Shown here: piece by piece, positions 10,678-19,782 of the stretch
How the letters are laid out: every line of letters starts with the position of its first letter
Numbering within the stretch: position 1 is the stretch's first letter
Assembly: GCF_003971255.1 (NCBI RefSeq)
Contig: NZ_CP034660.1
Location: 2,542,001 to 2,606,000 of the forward strand
Source of the DNA: Colwellia sp. Arc7-635
Lineage (GTDB): Bacteria > Pseudomonadota > Gammaproteobacteria > Enterobacterales > Alteromonadaceae
Length of the DNA: 64,000 nt
Reading direction: 5' to 3'
Translations under genes and position numbers: made by a program
The notes under the pieces: generated by a model
Databases searched by the model: none
What the model was told of the DNA's origin: nothing
What the model saw: the letters and a program-made list of their open reading frames with translations, nothing else

Positions 10678-11523
10678 CTACACTGACAAATACGGAAATA
10701 AACCAATCGCTTGTTTTATAATCTCTGTTTTCTGACTTTTAGCCAGATAAACAGCAAAAATTTCTCGATTGTAAACGGGAGCGCTCTCTACCACAAATAG
10801 CTTATTTGCCGCGACATGTTCAAAAGTCATCTGCCTTGGAAGATGCGCACTGCCGCCTGCTTGTAATATATAATTCAAGGCAATTCTAGGTTGACTCATA
10901 AAATGCTTAGCGGGAGGTGCATCTTGAAATTCTCGCATGTGCTTAGTATTGACTGACTCACCGTAATCCACCATCACATAATGTTCTAAATCATTGCCTT
11001 CAGCATAATCAGCATCAGTAGTAACTAAGTGTAGTGGTACTGTAGCTACTTTTTCGGTCACAAGATCTTCAACAAAAGGCGGTTCAAATAAAAAAGCGAT
11101 ATCAACTGCGCGACTCACAACGTTTTTTCTTAACTCACCTGGGGAGTAAGTATTGGTAAATAAGCTAACGCCATCTAAATTACGGTGAATTTTTTGTAGC
11201 CAACCTTGCAAGACAATATCCCAAATAGACATCATAGAGCCAATGGCCAATTGCATTGAGTCATGCTCTGCGATACCAACATCATGTTTGGTTTTTTGCC
11301 ACATAAAAAGCAGTTCATTAGCATGCTTGATAAGGCGGTGCCCTTCTCTTGTCAACTTTAGATGTTTATGGCTGCGGTCAAACAGCAACACACCAAGATC
11401 ATCCTCAAGTAACTTTATTCGAGCACTAACAGCAGATTGTGTAATAAATAAATTTTCAGATGCTATTCTAAAATGCAAAGTTCGACTAACTTCTAAAAAG
11501 GTTGTTAACAGATCAAATTTCAT
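10678..11523 (-). CDS. LysR-family regulator, HdfR-like
   Basis: LysR-type regulator of 281 residues. The N-terminal helix-turn-helix (LHFRIASENLFITQSAVSAR, then GVLLFDRSHKHLKLTREGHR) resembles that of HdfR more than the catabolic LysR regulators. The effector-binding half is divergent and has no recognisable ligand signature. It is transcribed away from rimK with only 137 bases between the starts, a classic arrangement for a LysR protein controlling its neighbour, so regulation of the rimK cluster is a reasonable inference. Nothing in the sequence identifies the effector. Confidence 0.85.
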   Translation of the reverse strand: MKFDLLTTFLEVSRTLHFRIASENLFITQSAVSARIKLLEDDLGVLLFDRSHKHLKLTREGHRLIKHANELLFMWQKTKHDVGIAEHDSMQLAIGSMMSIWDIVLQGWLQKIHRNLDGVSLFTNTYSPGELRKNVVSRAVDIAFLFEPPFVEDLVTEKVATVPLHLVTTDADYAEGNDLEHYVMVDYGESVNTKHMREFQDAPPAKHFMSQPRIALNYILQAGGSAHLPRQMTFEHVAANKLFVVESAPVYNREIFAVYLAKSQKTEIIKQAIGLFPYLSV

Positions 11524-11660
11524 AAAATACCCCTTTAATCAATTTTTTTGATTAAACACAGCAAAATTTAGCGTTTTATTATTCTTAGGCGAGACTATAC
11601 ACTGTAGTCATACATTTACATCACTTTAATTACTAAAAGTGAAACAAACAGGCAATCATT

Positions 11661-12566
11661 ATGAAAGTAGCAATTTTATCAAGAAACAAAAACCTTTATT
11701 CTACCCGTCGTCTAAAAGAAGCAGGCGAAGCTATGGGTCATGAAGTCGATGTCATTGACACATTGCATTGTTATATGGATATAACCAGTAGCCATTCAAC
11801 AGTGCGTTACCATGGTAAAGAATTACCAAAATATGATGCTATTATCCCACGTATCGGCGCTTCAGTAACGTTTTACGGTACAGCGGTTGCGAGACAATTC
11901 GAAATGATGGGCACTTTTAATATTAATGAATCAGTGGCAATCAGTCGTTCTCGCGATAAATTACGCTCATTACAACTTTTATCACGTAAAGGTATTGGCT
12001 TACCGCGTACAGGTTTTGCTAACAAACCAGATAATGCAAAAGATTTAATCAAAAACGTCGGCGGCGCACCTGTAGTAATTAAATTATTAGAAGGTACGCA
12101 AGGTATTGGTGTGGTATTGGCTGATACTGCAAAAGCAGCTGAGTCTATCATCGAAGCGTTCATGGGTTTAAAAGCGAACATTTTGGTGCAAGAATTTGTT
12201 AAAGAAGCTGGTGGTGCTGATATTCGTTGTTTAGTTATTGGCGGTAAAGTGGTTGCGGCGATGAAACGTCAAGGTGCCGAAGGTGAGTTCCGTTCTAATT
12301 TACATCGCGGTGGCTCTGCTGAAGTGGTTAAATTATCAAAAGAAGAACGTGACACAGCCGTTAAAGCAGCAAAAGCAATGGGCTTAAACATGTGTGGTGT
12401 TGATTTACTTCGCTCACAAAATGGTCCAATGGTCATGGAAGTTAACTCTTCTCCGGGCTTAGAAGGTATAGAAAAAGCGACAGGTAAAAATGTTGCTGGT
12501 ATGGTTTTTGAATTTTTAGAAAAAAATGCCAAACCTAATAACACTAAAACTCGTGGTCGTGGATAA
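11661..12566 (+). CDS. rimK: RimK, ribosomal protein S6 glutamate ligase
   Basis: ATP-grasp ligase that adds glutamates to the C terminus of ribosomal protein S6 and can make poly-glutamate. The 301-residue protein matches RimK over its length: N-terminal [18 protein letters not shown], the ATP-grasp segment [20 protein letters not shown], and the magnesium-binding end [20 protein letters not shown]. It is first in a plus-strand group with an M14 peptidase, a small aspartyl protease and an MscS channel, with very short gaps. In Pseudomonas, RimK works with the protease RimB and responds to c-di-GMP. This group has similar parts in a different order. Confidence 0.94.
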   Translation: MKVAILSRNKNLYSTRRLKEAGEAMGHEVDVIDTLHCYMDITSSHSTVRYHGKELPKYDAIIPRIGASVTFYGTAVARQFEMMGTFNINESVAISRSRDKLRSLQLLSRKGIGLPRTGFANKPDNAKDLIKNVGGAPVVIKLLEGTQGIGVVLADTAKAAESIIEAFMGLKANILVQEFVKEAGGADIRCLVIGGKVVAAMKRQGAEGEFRSNLHRGGSAEVVKLSKEERDTAVKAAKAMGLNMCGVDLLRSQNGPMVMEVNSSPGLEGIEKATGKNVAGMVFEFLEKNAKPNNTKTRGRG

Positions 12567-12581
12567 TTTAAGGTGAAGTCT

Positions 12582-13601
12582 ATGAATGTATTACGTATAG
12601 GTGATTTTGATATATTGCCCGGTGAACAACGAAAAATCGAATTGCCGGTAGCAAAACTCTATACCGATGCCGATGTTTCATTACCTGTGCATATCATTCG
12701 AGCTAAAAAACCTGGGCCAACAATTTTTATTAGTGCCGCTGTACATGGTGATGAGCTTAATGGTATTGAAATTATTCGACGTTTGATCAGTCAAAAAAAC
12801 TTTAAACTGATCCGAGGAACACTGATCGCAGTGCCGATGGTTAACGTTTACGGTGTAGTGAATCAAAGTCGTTATATGCCTGACAGAAGAGATTTAAATC
12901 GCTGTTTCCCTGGTTCATCGAAAGGTTCGTTGGCTGGGCGCGTAGCGCATATATTTCTTAATGAAATTGTTAAGCACTGTGATTACGGCATCGATTTACA
13001 TACCGGTGCAATACATCGCTCTAACTTTCCTCAAATTCGTGCCGATTTATCGAACGAGGAAACCAAAGAATTAGCTTTAGTCTTTGGTGTACCTGTAGTG
13101 CTTAATTCAAATATTATTGATGGTTCTTTAAGAGAAGCAGCGGTAAAACATAAAACTAAAGTATTACTTTATGAAGCCGGTGAAGCGTTACGTTTTGATG
13201 ATTTTTCAATTTTGGCAGGTATGCGCGGCATAACAAATGTATTAAAACATTTAGGCATGTTACGTAAATCTGTAACACGTAAAAAAGTGGTACCACCGTT
13301 TGTTGCTAACAGCAGCCAATGGTTACGTGCTAATGCGAGTGGTATTGTTAATCATCGAGTGCGCTTAGGCGATCAAATTAAAAAAGGCGATATATTAGCC
13401 GATATTGGCAGTCCGTACGGTGACATTATAGATGTTGTTATTGCGAGCAGAGCCGGTATTTTAATTGGTCAACAAAACATTCCTTTAGTACAAGAAGGCG
13501 AAGCTATGTTTCACATTGCCTACTTTGAAGAAGATGATGCAGATATTGTTGTGCAAATAGAAAATGCTCAAGACACCCTACTACCAGAAAAAGACGTATA
13601 A
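12582..13601 (+). CDS. M14-family AstE/AspA-like metallopeptidase
   Basis: Member of the succinylglutamate desuccinylase/aspartoacylase family, zinc enzymes that remove acyl or amino-acid groups. Expected zinc ligands are visible: HGDELNG (H and E, near residue 60), DLHTGAIHRSNFP (H, near 145) and the catalytic-type glutamate in LLYEAGE near 200. The C-terminal 100 residues look like the biotinyl-lipoyl-like tail of this family (GDQIKKGDILADIG). A GTG at 12573 is in frame, but ATG at 12582 is better placed after AAGG and is chosen. Its place between rimK and a RimB-like protease suggests action on modified glutamyl tails; the substrate is unknown. Confidence 0.85.
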   Translation: MNVLRIGDFDILPGEQRKIELPVAKLYTDADVSLPVHIIRAKKPGPTIFISAAVHGDELNGIEIIRRLISQKNFKLIRGTLIAVPMVNVYGVVNQSRYMPDRRDLNRCFPGSSKGSLAGRVAHIFLNEIVKHCDYGIDLHTGAIHRSNFPQIRADLSNEETKELALVFGVPVVLNSNIIDGSLREAAVKHKTKVLLYEAGEALRFDDFSILAGMRGITNVLKHLGMLRKSVTRKKVVPPFVANSSQWLRANASGIVNHRVRLGDQIKKGDILADIGSPYGDIIDVVIASRAGILIGQQNIPLVQEGEAMFHIAYFEEDDADIVVQIENAQDTLLPEKDV

Positions 13602-13617
13602 ACTAAGGTAACGTGAT

Positions 13618-14055
13618 ATGACAACAAAACAAAAAGCAATAATTGGTCGTTTGGAATCTATTACGCTACCTGAGTTAGCAATAGCAGACTTACAGGTACG
13701 TGTAGATACAGGAGCTAAAACTTCGTCGTTACATGTTGATAATATTGTCAAATTTAGAAAAGACGGTAAAGTAATGGTGAAGTTCGACCTTCATCCTGAT
13801 GTACATAGTGTCGATAATATTGTCTCCTGTGAGGCTCCTATTCATGACATTAGAAGAGTAAAGTCTTCTAATGGTACGTCGGAGCAACGCTATGTTATTG
13901 CCACGCCGGTGCACTTAGGTGATGAACATTGGACAATTGAAATAACATTGACGGATCGTTCTGACATGAGTTATTTAATGCTTTTTGGCCGCGAGGCCAT
14001 TGGCGATAAATTTCTTGTTGACCCATCAAAAGTATTTGTGAGTTCATTGCGTTAA
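13618..14055 (+). CDS. RimB-like retropepsin-type aspartyl protease
   Basis: Small protein of 145 residues in the family often called ATP-dependent zinc protease (COG4067), now seen as retropepsin-like. The active-site motif is VDTGAKTSSLHV near residue 32, and a second hydrophobic flap-like region is MSYLMLFGREAI near 125. In Pseudomonas, RimB of this family trims glutamates added by RimK to S6, and the gene here is in the same transcription unit as rimK. An AAGGTAACGTG ribosome region precedes the ATG. A hairpin follows its stop. Confidence in the family is high; confidence in a RimB role is moderate. Confidence 0.82.
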   Translation: MTTKQKAIIGRLESITLPELAIADLQVRVDTGAKTSSLHVDNIVKFRKDGKVMVKFDLHPDVHSVDNIVSCEAPIHDIRRVKSSNGTSEQRYVIATPVHLGDEHWTIEITLTDRSDMSYLMLFGREAIGDKFLVDPSKVFVSSLR

Positions 14056-14060
14056 AATTT

Positions 14061-14084
14061 AATAGGCTATTCATTTAGCCTATT
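14061..14084 (+). terminator. Hairpin between the RimB-like and MscS genes
   Basis: AATAGGCTA (14061-14069) and TAGCCTATT (14076-14084) form a perfect 9-base stem with a 6-base loop just after the protease stop. The following bases are CTACATT rather than a U-run, so it is probably a partial terminator that lowers expression of the downstream channel gene. Confidence 0.5.
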
Positions 14085-14113
14085 CTACATTAGCTATTTA
14101 CCTAAGGTTGAGT

Positions 14114-14992
14114 ATGACAATAGAACAGAGCATTGAGCAGGCAAAAGACTTGCTCTCCTTTACTATCATTACCATATCAGAACAGCCAATAACATTAGGC
14201 GATATTCTGTTTATACCACTCCTTGTTTTCATCGGCTTGTTGTTAACCAAATGGCTAACCAAGCTGGTCAGTAATCGTTTAACCAGCAACAAAACCGATC
14301 CTAATGTTATTCACCTCATTCAACGTGTTCTATATGTTTTATCGATAACCATTATTATTATAAGCATATTAGACTTTATGAATGTGCCGATTGCAGCTTT
14401 TGCGTTTTTATCTGGGGCTATCGCTATCGGTTTTGGTTTTGGTGCACAAAACATCATTAATAATTTTATTAGTGGCTGGATATTAATGTGGGAACGACCG
14501 ATCCGTATAGGTGACTTTTTAGAAATTGAAGACACCAAGGGAGTTGTCGAAGAAATTAACACTCGCTCGACAAGAATAAAACGTGTTGACGGCGTTCATT
14601 TACTGATACCAAATAGTAAACTGCTAGAAAATACGGTAGTAAATTGGACTTTAGTGGATCAATTAGTGAGATGTTCCGTTAAAGTTGGTGTTGCCTATGG
14701 CTCGCCAGCTAGAAAAGTTGCGAAGTTAATAATGCAAGCAACCACTGAACAACCAGAAGCGCTTAAAGACCCTAAACCTTTAGTTACTTTCGACGACTTT
14801 GGCGATAATGCCTTAATGTTCGAAGTCACTTTTTGGATAAGTTCAAGAGTGGAAGGTGGTTTGAGAGTTGCAAAAAGTAATGTTAGATTTCGCTTAGAAG
14901 AGTTATTTGAACAAGAAAATATTGTTGTTGCTTTCCCACAGCGTGATATACATATCGACGGTTCGTTAAAATTAATCAACCCCGCACAGTAA
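14114..14992 (+). CDS. MscS-family mechanosensitive channel
   Basis: Small-conductance mechanosensitive channel, 292 residues, in the inner membrane. Three N-terminal membrane segments end in the pore helix AFAFLSGAIAIGFGFGAQNIINNFISG. The beta domain follows (RIGDFLEIEDTKGVVEEINTRSTRI), then the C-terminal alpha/beta domain. An in-frame TTG at 14108 overlaps the AAGG site, so the ATG at 14114 is chosen. It is the last gene of the rimK group. A terminator-like hairpin follows. It is one of three MscS paralogues in the window, and the sequence does not show which osmotic range it covers. Confidence 0.9.
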   Translation: MTIEQSIEQAKDLLSFTIITISEQPITLGDILFIPLLVFIGLLLTKWLTKLVSNRLTSNKTDPNVIHLIQRVLYVLSITIIIISILDFMNVPIAAFAFLSGAIAIGFGFGAQNIINNFISGWILMWERPIRIGDFLEIEDTKGVVEEINTRSTRIKRVDGVHLLIPNSKLLENTVVNWTLVDQLVRCSVKVGVAYGSPARKVAKLIMQATTEQPEALKDPKPLVTFDDFGDNALMFEVTFWISSRVEGGLRVAKSNVRFRLEELFEQENIVVAFPQRDIHIDGSLKLINPAQ

Positions 14993-14998
14993 CAATAA

Positions 14999-15034
14999 TT
15001 GGCTAACAGGTTGCTAAAATCATCTGTTAGCCAA
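14999..15034 (+). terminator. Terminator-like hairpin after MscS
   Basis: TTGGCTAACAG (14999-15009) pairs perfectly with CTGTTAGCCAA (15024-15034) around a 14-base loop, beginning a few bases after the channel's stop codon. The downstream U-run is weak. Confidence 0.6.
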
Positions 15035-15376
15035 AACAGTTTAATCCAATGCTTTAACCCAACAGAACTAATCAATACTTCTAATAAAAATCATTTTAAA
15101 TCAATAAACTAGCTTCAATTAATGACTTTTCGTTCATATCATTATTTGTTCGTATCTCTATTTAATTATTTACTTTATGTTTTATTAAATACTTGATTAC
15201 ATTCTTTGTAAGATACTTTGCTAATGTTTTGGTTAGGGACTTGGTGAGTGAAGTATTTGTTAATAGCAGCGATGAATAAGCCATTTTGACACTCATCAAT
15301 CAACAACCGTTATCAACACCCTCTCCCTTTACATTTCTAATGCGATAAATATAACTAAGTTCAACACTCACTGCAT
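15035..15376. other. Spacer between two convergent MscS genes
   Basis: About 340 AT-rich bases between convergent genes. Apart from the hairpin just before it I see no gene, repeat or RNA signature. Confidence 0.4.
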
Positions 15377-16228
15377 TTATTCTGACTGACTAACTTTCTC
15401 GTCGACAAGTTTATTTTCAAACCATAAACGCATAAAATCAGCAGTCAACTTTTGCTCAATTTCAAGGGCTTTTTCTGTTGGACAAAAAACTGAAAAAATC
15501 ACCTGTGTATCACCCAATTCTGATGTTGCTACCTGAATGTGCGGATCTGGACCGGCAATACTGATATCTAGACGATTCTCTATTAATTGATTGTAGCGAA
15601 TTGCCACCTCTTTAAATTCAGCACAATAGACATCTGCTTTTTCATACAAGGTATCAATAAAAATAAAAGGGTTAACGCTGTCATCTCGAACAATGGTGAA
15701 ATGATGCATGGCGTAACGTTTCAAAAAATTAAGGTTCTTAATAACCGTTGTTATCAATTGACTGTTAGGTACATACAACGTTTTACCTGTGTATTGGTAG
15801 TCATATTTATTCACTTCTAATAAGGTGAGTTTCGCCCAATCATTTGAGTGTACCTCACCATAGTATTTCCCAACTTGTATCCAATCACCAATACGAAAAG
15901 GACGACTGGTTAAAACATAAATAAAACCAATGATGCACTGAATAAACTCTCTTGTTGCCAACACAATAGCGACAATAAAAGCTGCGATTGAAAAAGCGAA
16001 ACGTTGAATTTCATCTGACCAAATATTAAAAATCAGTACAATCACTAACAAGGTAAATATATTATTTACCATATTAATTTTTAAACGTTTGCTTTGTTTT
16101 GACTTTATTTTTATCACTTTAATTATTAATGCTTTCACTAAAAAAAACATTACAATGAATAAAGTGCTAAGTAAAAACTTATGCTCTAGTAAAAACGCTA
16201 CAACCCTTTCAATATTAAAATTAATCAT
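15377..16228 (-). CDS. MscS-like mechanosensitive channel
   Basis: Second MscS-type channel, 283 residues. It has two or three N-terminal membrane segments, a pore-region helix (FAFSIAAFIVAIVLATREFIQ) and the beta domain SRPFRIGDWIQVGKYYGEVHSNDW. It is divergent from canonical MscS: the glycine/alanine packing of the pore helix is poor, and the beta-domain spacing differs (KYDYQYTGKTLYVPNSQLI). The C-terminal part is short on recognisable features. It lies downstream of the MlaC-like gene on the same strand, but a terminator at 16267-16288 separates them. Confidence 0.82.
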   Translation of the reverse strand: MINFNIERVVAFLLEHKFLLSTLFIVMFFLVKALIIKVIKIKSKQSKRLKINMVNNIFTLLVIVLIFNIWSDEIQRFAFSIAAFIVAIVLATREFIQCIIGFIYVLTSRPFRIGDWIQVGKYYGEVHSNDWAKLTLLEVNKYDYQYTGKTLYVPNSQLITTVIKNLNFLKRYAMHHFTIVRDDSVNPFIFIDTLYEKADVYCAEFKEVAIRYNQLIENRLDISIAGPDPHIQVATSELGDTQVIFSVFCPTEKALEIEQKLTADFMRLWFENKLVDEKVSQSE

Positions 16229-16266
16229 TATCCTTTGCGTACTTCACTTATTTATTAAAATATGAA

Positions 16267-16288
16267 AAACGCATATTAAGATGCGTTT
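16267..16288 (-). terminator. Terminator of the MlaC-like gene
   Basis: AAACGCAT (16267-16274) and ATGCGTTT (16281-16288) form a perfect 8-base stem with a 6-base loop. Read on the minus strand it is followed by a U-rich run (TTTTTC), so it should terminate transcription from the gene at 16396-17031. Confidence 0.7.
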
Positions 16289-16395
16289 ATTATTGTCGAA
16301 TACATATTGCGCTCAACTAAAACCATTATGTGTAAGTCGACTAAAGATAATTTAGCGAGTAAAACTCTAGCTGAACAGCATTGTTTCGCATGCGA

Positions 16396-17031
16396 CTAAT
16401 CATCAAGTAACTTTTGATTGATCTTCTTGAGCTGTAATAGCGTACCTTCAATACCTAATTTATTAAAACTTGCATTAATTTCCGCTTGTTTTGATTGTAA
16501 TAAACTAATGCCTTCAACCTCAATATCAAAAAACAGCCAGCCTTTATCTTTTGATTGTAGCAATTTAACAACCGCTTTATTAGTGCTATTTTTGCCAATA
16601 ATAGTGATATCTACCATCGCCATTTTACCACTATTAGACAGCGAAGCCTGGCCAATATTAATCACTTCATTACTGTATTTATTTAATAAATGGCTATAAG
16701 TATTAACAAGTTGAATAGATAGTTCATTGATGAATTCTATCTTCAATTTTTCTGGTACTTTACTCATATTTTTATTGAGCACTTTATAAGTAAAGTAACG
16801 TGTTTCCACCTCAGGTAACAAATACTGATTCAACACGTGACGAATATTTTTCTGATTCAGCGAGTTTGATTGCTTTAACGCTATAAGTGATGACTCAATT
16901 GGGCTAAATACGGCTTTAACCTTGTTTTTAGCTTCTTCCGCAGAAGCTAAAACTGTTGTAGAAATTAAAAGTGCGACGGTAATAATAACCACACAGGTTA
17001 AATTAGTACTCAGTGAGCGGGCAACCTTCAT
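16396..17031 (-). CDS. MlaC-like periplasmic phospholipid-binding protein
   Basis: Similar to MlaC/Ttg2D, the periplasmic carrier that moves phospholipids between the outer membrane and the MlaFEDB complex. The 211-residue protein has a cleavable signal (CVVIITVALLISTTVLASAE) and the family landmarks VETRYFTYKVLNKNMSKVPE, LVNTYSHLL, GWLFFDIEVEGISLLQ and a C-terminal helix with LLQLKKI. A TTG 12 bases upstream is possible, but the ATG at 17031 has the better-spaced GAGA site. No mlaFEDB genes are nearby, so this is an orphan MlaC paralogue and its partner is unknown. Confidence 0.75.
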   Translation of the reverse strand: MKVARSLSTNLTCVVIITVALLISTTVLASAEEAKNKVKAVFSPIESSLIALKQSNSLNQKNIRHVLNQYLLPEVETRYFTYKVLNKNMSKVPEKLKIEFINELSIQLVNTYSHLLNKYSNEVINIGQASLSNSGKMAMVDITIIGKNSTNKAVVKLLQSKDKGWLFFDIEVEGISLLQSKQAEINASFNKLGIEGTLLQLKKINQKLLDD

Positions 17032-17524
17032 CTTAATTCTCAATAAACAAAATATGGCGGCATTATAGTGATTAATATCACGCTATCAAACGTATTAAAT
17101 GACTCAGTGTAATCGAATTATTTAATCAAATAGGAACTGATAACGAAATTTATCTAATCAATTTTAATAAGAGCTATTTTTATTCTCTAAAAAGCTAAGA
17201 TAAACTCATACTGAACAACAGAAATCACCAAAACAGTTTATGAAATTATAAAACTTCTTAATATCAATAACTATTATAAATCAATGATCTAGTAAAAGTA
17301 GGGATTTTATATTATCTTGATAATATAATTAATTATATTATTTAATTTTACCTGTGATTTAACAACGTTAAGCTACACTTGAACTAGTTTTTAAATAAGA
17401 CTTTTATACGAATTTTTTTTCAGCAAATATTTTTATTTAAAAGTTACAACTACTTATTAGTTAGCGATATAGATAACATTAAATCCAGTGTTAAATTACA
17501 TCATAAATTATAAATAAGGTCATA
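17032..17524. other. AT-rich divergent promoter region
   Basis: About 490 very AT-rich bases between the MlaC-like gene and the histidine kinase gene, which diverge. Promoters for both must lie here. I see no repeat, hairpin or small gene that I can defend. Confidence 0.4.
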
Positions 17525-19297
17525 ATGGACTATACCGATAACGATACAGCAAACATTGATATCAACCGACAAAAGTTAATAGATTCTAGCCGTCTTCATG
17601 GTTTCCATTGGTTCATATTAGCACTTTCAGCCACGCTAACCTTGGCAGCTTGGTACATTGCCACAGCACAAATTGATAAAAGAATCGCAGAACGTTTCGA
17701 TCGAGAGTCACTACAAGTAATCGAGCTTGTTAAAGAAAGAATGCAACTTTATGAACATGCATTATGGGGAGCCGTTGCCCATGTTGATGCAAGCGAAACC
17801 GACGTTACAAATAAACAATGGAAGAATTATAGTAATAGCTTGCAAATTGATCACACATATCCGGGTATCAACGGTCTTGGCATCATTTTTAATGTCAAAC
17901 CTAAACAACACAATACCTTTATAGAAAAGCAGCGCAATGAGCGACCATATTTTTCTATACATCCTACGCATAAGAAAGATGAGTATTGGCCCATTACATT
18001 TATCGAACCTTACCAATCTAATCAACAAGCGGTAGGATTAGATATGGCGTTTGAGCAAAACAGATATTCAGGTGTACAAAAATCTAGGGATACAGGTTTA
18101 GCGCAATTAACCGGACCCATTACTCTCGTACAAGATGCTAAAAAAACGCCAGGATTTTTATTTTTTGCGCCTTTCTATAAAAAAAATGCCGCACATAACT
18201 CGCTTGTCACACGTCGTGAATCAATACAAGGCGTGGCTTATGCGCCTTTTATCATGCATAAACTTATTTCTGGTACTTTAGCGATTGAAAATCGTCATGT
18301 TTCGTTAAAAATAACTGACAATGGGCAATCGCTATACAATGACATAGATAATACTAGTGCCAATATAATAGACCCGTCTCCTCTTTTTATAGAACATAAA
18401 AAAGTTGCATTATATGGTCGTGAGTGGCTATTCGTGATCAGCGCTAATTTAACTTTTCGTGATATCGCAAGCTCAAACCAACCCTATTTAATATTGGCTG
18501 CTGGCGTTATTATTAATCTGTTGTTACTCATATTATTTATCGTACTGTCTCGAGCAAATAAACAAGCATTAGCGTATGCCGATAATGTCACTCGAGAGCT
18601 TAAAATAAACACTCAACGTCTACTTAAATCTAATCAAGATCTGGAGCAGTTCGCTTATGTAGCCTCTCATGATCTCAAATCCCCTTTAAATGCTATACAA
18701 AAGCTCGTGAGTTGGATTTCTGAGGATTGTGAAAACTTATTACCCGAGAGTTCCAAAGAGCACTTAAAATTACTCACTAGTCGAAGTCAACGTATGAATA
18801 AGTTACTCGATGACCTTCTCGATTACGCCCGCATTGGTCGACACGACTACGCTCCTAAATGGTTAGATTTACAAGCAACCTCAGAAGAATTATTTAGTTT
18901 GTTAGACCACCCAGCTACTTTTACATTATCATCTGATAAGCAATCATTATTGATACCAAAAACACCGGTAGAAATTGTACTGCGAAACTTGATATCTAAC
19001 GCTATAAAGCATCATGATAAATCCGTCGGTCATATACAAATATCTTACCAACTAAAAAGTGATAAGCATTATATTTATGTACAGGATGATGGCCCAGGTA
19101 TCCCAAGTGAGTTATTTGATAAAGCGTTAGAAATGTTTCAAACCTTAAAGCCCAGAGATAAAGTAGAAGGTAGTGGTATGGGACTTTCTTTAGCTAAAAA
19201 AACCATTGAGCATTATGGTGGCAGTTTGACTATTGAGTCTGATGGCGTTCGAGGCACAACCATCATTATGGCATGGCCTATTACGCTTGATAAATAA
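17525..19297 (+). CDS. CHASE-domain sensor histidine kinase
   Basis: Inner-membrane hybrid-free histidine kinase of 590 residues. Membrane segments near residues 27-46 and 320-343 flank a periplasmic CHASE domain (around GINGLGIIFNVKP and TGPITLVQDAKKTPGFLFFAPF). The phospho-acceptor is H382 in ASHDLKSPLNA, followed by the ATP-binding domain with LRNLISNAIKHHD, YVQDDGPGIP and GSGMGLSLAKKTI. CHASE domains bind small ligands such as cytokinin-like compounds, but the ligand here cannot be read. The receiver gene starts within about 20 bases of its stop, then a REC-GGDEF-EAL protein, so the three form a phosphorelay to c-di-GMP. Confidence 0.92.
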   Translation: MDYTDNDTANIDINRQKLIDSSRLHGFHWFILALSATLTLAAWYIATAQIDKRIAERFDRESLQVIELVKERMQLYEHALWGAVAHVDASETDVTNKQWKNYSNSLQIDHTYPGINGLGIIFNVKPKQHNTFIEKQRNERPYFSIHPTHKKDEYWPITFIEPYQSNQQAVGLDMAFEQNRYSGVQKSRDTGLAQLTGPITLVQDAKKTPGFLFFAPFYKKNAAHNSLVTRRESIQGVAYAPFIMHKLISGTLAIENRHVSLKITDNGQSLYNDIDNTSANIIDPSPLFIEHKKVALYGREWLFVISANLTFRDIASSNQPYLILAAGVIINLLLLILFIVLSRANKQALAYADNVTRELKINTQRLLKSNQDLEQFAYVASHDLKSPLNAIQKLVSWISEDCENLLPESSKEHLKLLTSRSQRMNKLLDDLLDYARIGRHDYAPKWLDLQATSEELFSLLDHPATFTLSSDKQSLLIPKTPVEIVLRNLISNAIKHHDKSVGHIQISYQLKSDKHYIYVQDDGPGIPSELFDKALEMFQTLKPRDKVEGSGMGLSLAKKTIEHYGGSLTIESDGVRGTTIIMAWPITLDK

Positions 19298-19319
19298 TAT
19301 GAATAATACGGAATTTTTA

Positions 19320-19742
19320 ATGACTACCGATACAAAAAATATAACACTATTATTAATTGAAGATGATGACATTGATGCTATGGCAATAACACGTTCATTA
19401 AAAAAAATGAATGTCAGCAACCCATTAATTAGAGCATGTGATGGCTTGGAGGCTATAGAATTGTTACGCAGTGGCGCTATACCCTCGCCTTTTATCATCT
19501 TATTGGATCTGCAAATGCCACGATTAAATGGCTTAGGTTTTTTGGAAGAAGTTCGCCAAGACCCTACACTAGAAAAAAGTATTATTTTTGTCTTAACAAC
19601 CTCAAAATCAGATGAGGATGTTAGCGCAAGTTACAAGAAAAATATCGCAGGCTATTTTGTCAAAGATCAAGTTGGAGAAAGGTTTCTAGACATGTTAAAA
19701 GGTTATTTGGATATCATTCATTTTCCGGAAAAATTAAATTAA
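19320..19742 (+). CDS. Single-domain response regulator (Rcp1-like)
   Basis: Stand-alone receiver of about 140 residues, like the Rcp1/CheY-like proteins paired with phytochrome-type kinases. Acidic pocket residues are in LLLIEDDDID, the phospho-acceptor aspartate is in FIILLDLQMPRLNG, and the conserved lysine is in GYFVKDQ. The open frame extends back into the kinase gene. The start is either ATG 19299, two bases after the kinase stop, or ATG 19320, which has an ACGGA site 7 bases upstream and is chosen. It has no output domain, so it probably passes phosphate or acts by protein contact. Confidence 0.88.
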   Translation: MTTDTKNITLLLIEDDDIDAMAITRSLKKMNVSNPLIRACDGLEAIELLRSGAIPSPFIILLDLQMPRLNGLGFLEEVRQDPTLEKSIIFVLTTSKSDEDVSASYKKNIAGYFVKDQVGERFLDMLKGYLDIIHFPEKLN

Positions 19743-19782
19743 CATATAGACAGTCTAGTAGCTAACACAAGGAGTATAGCAT

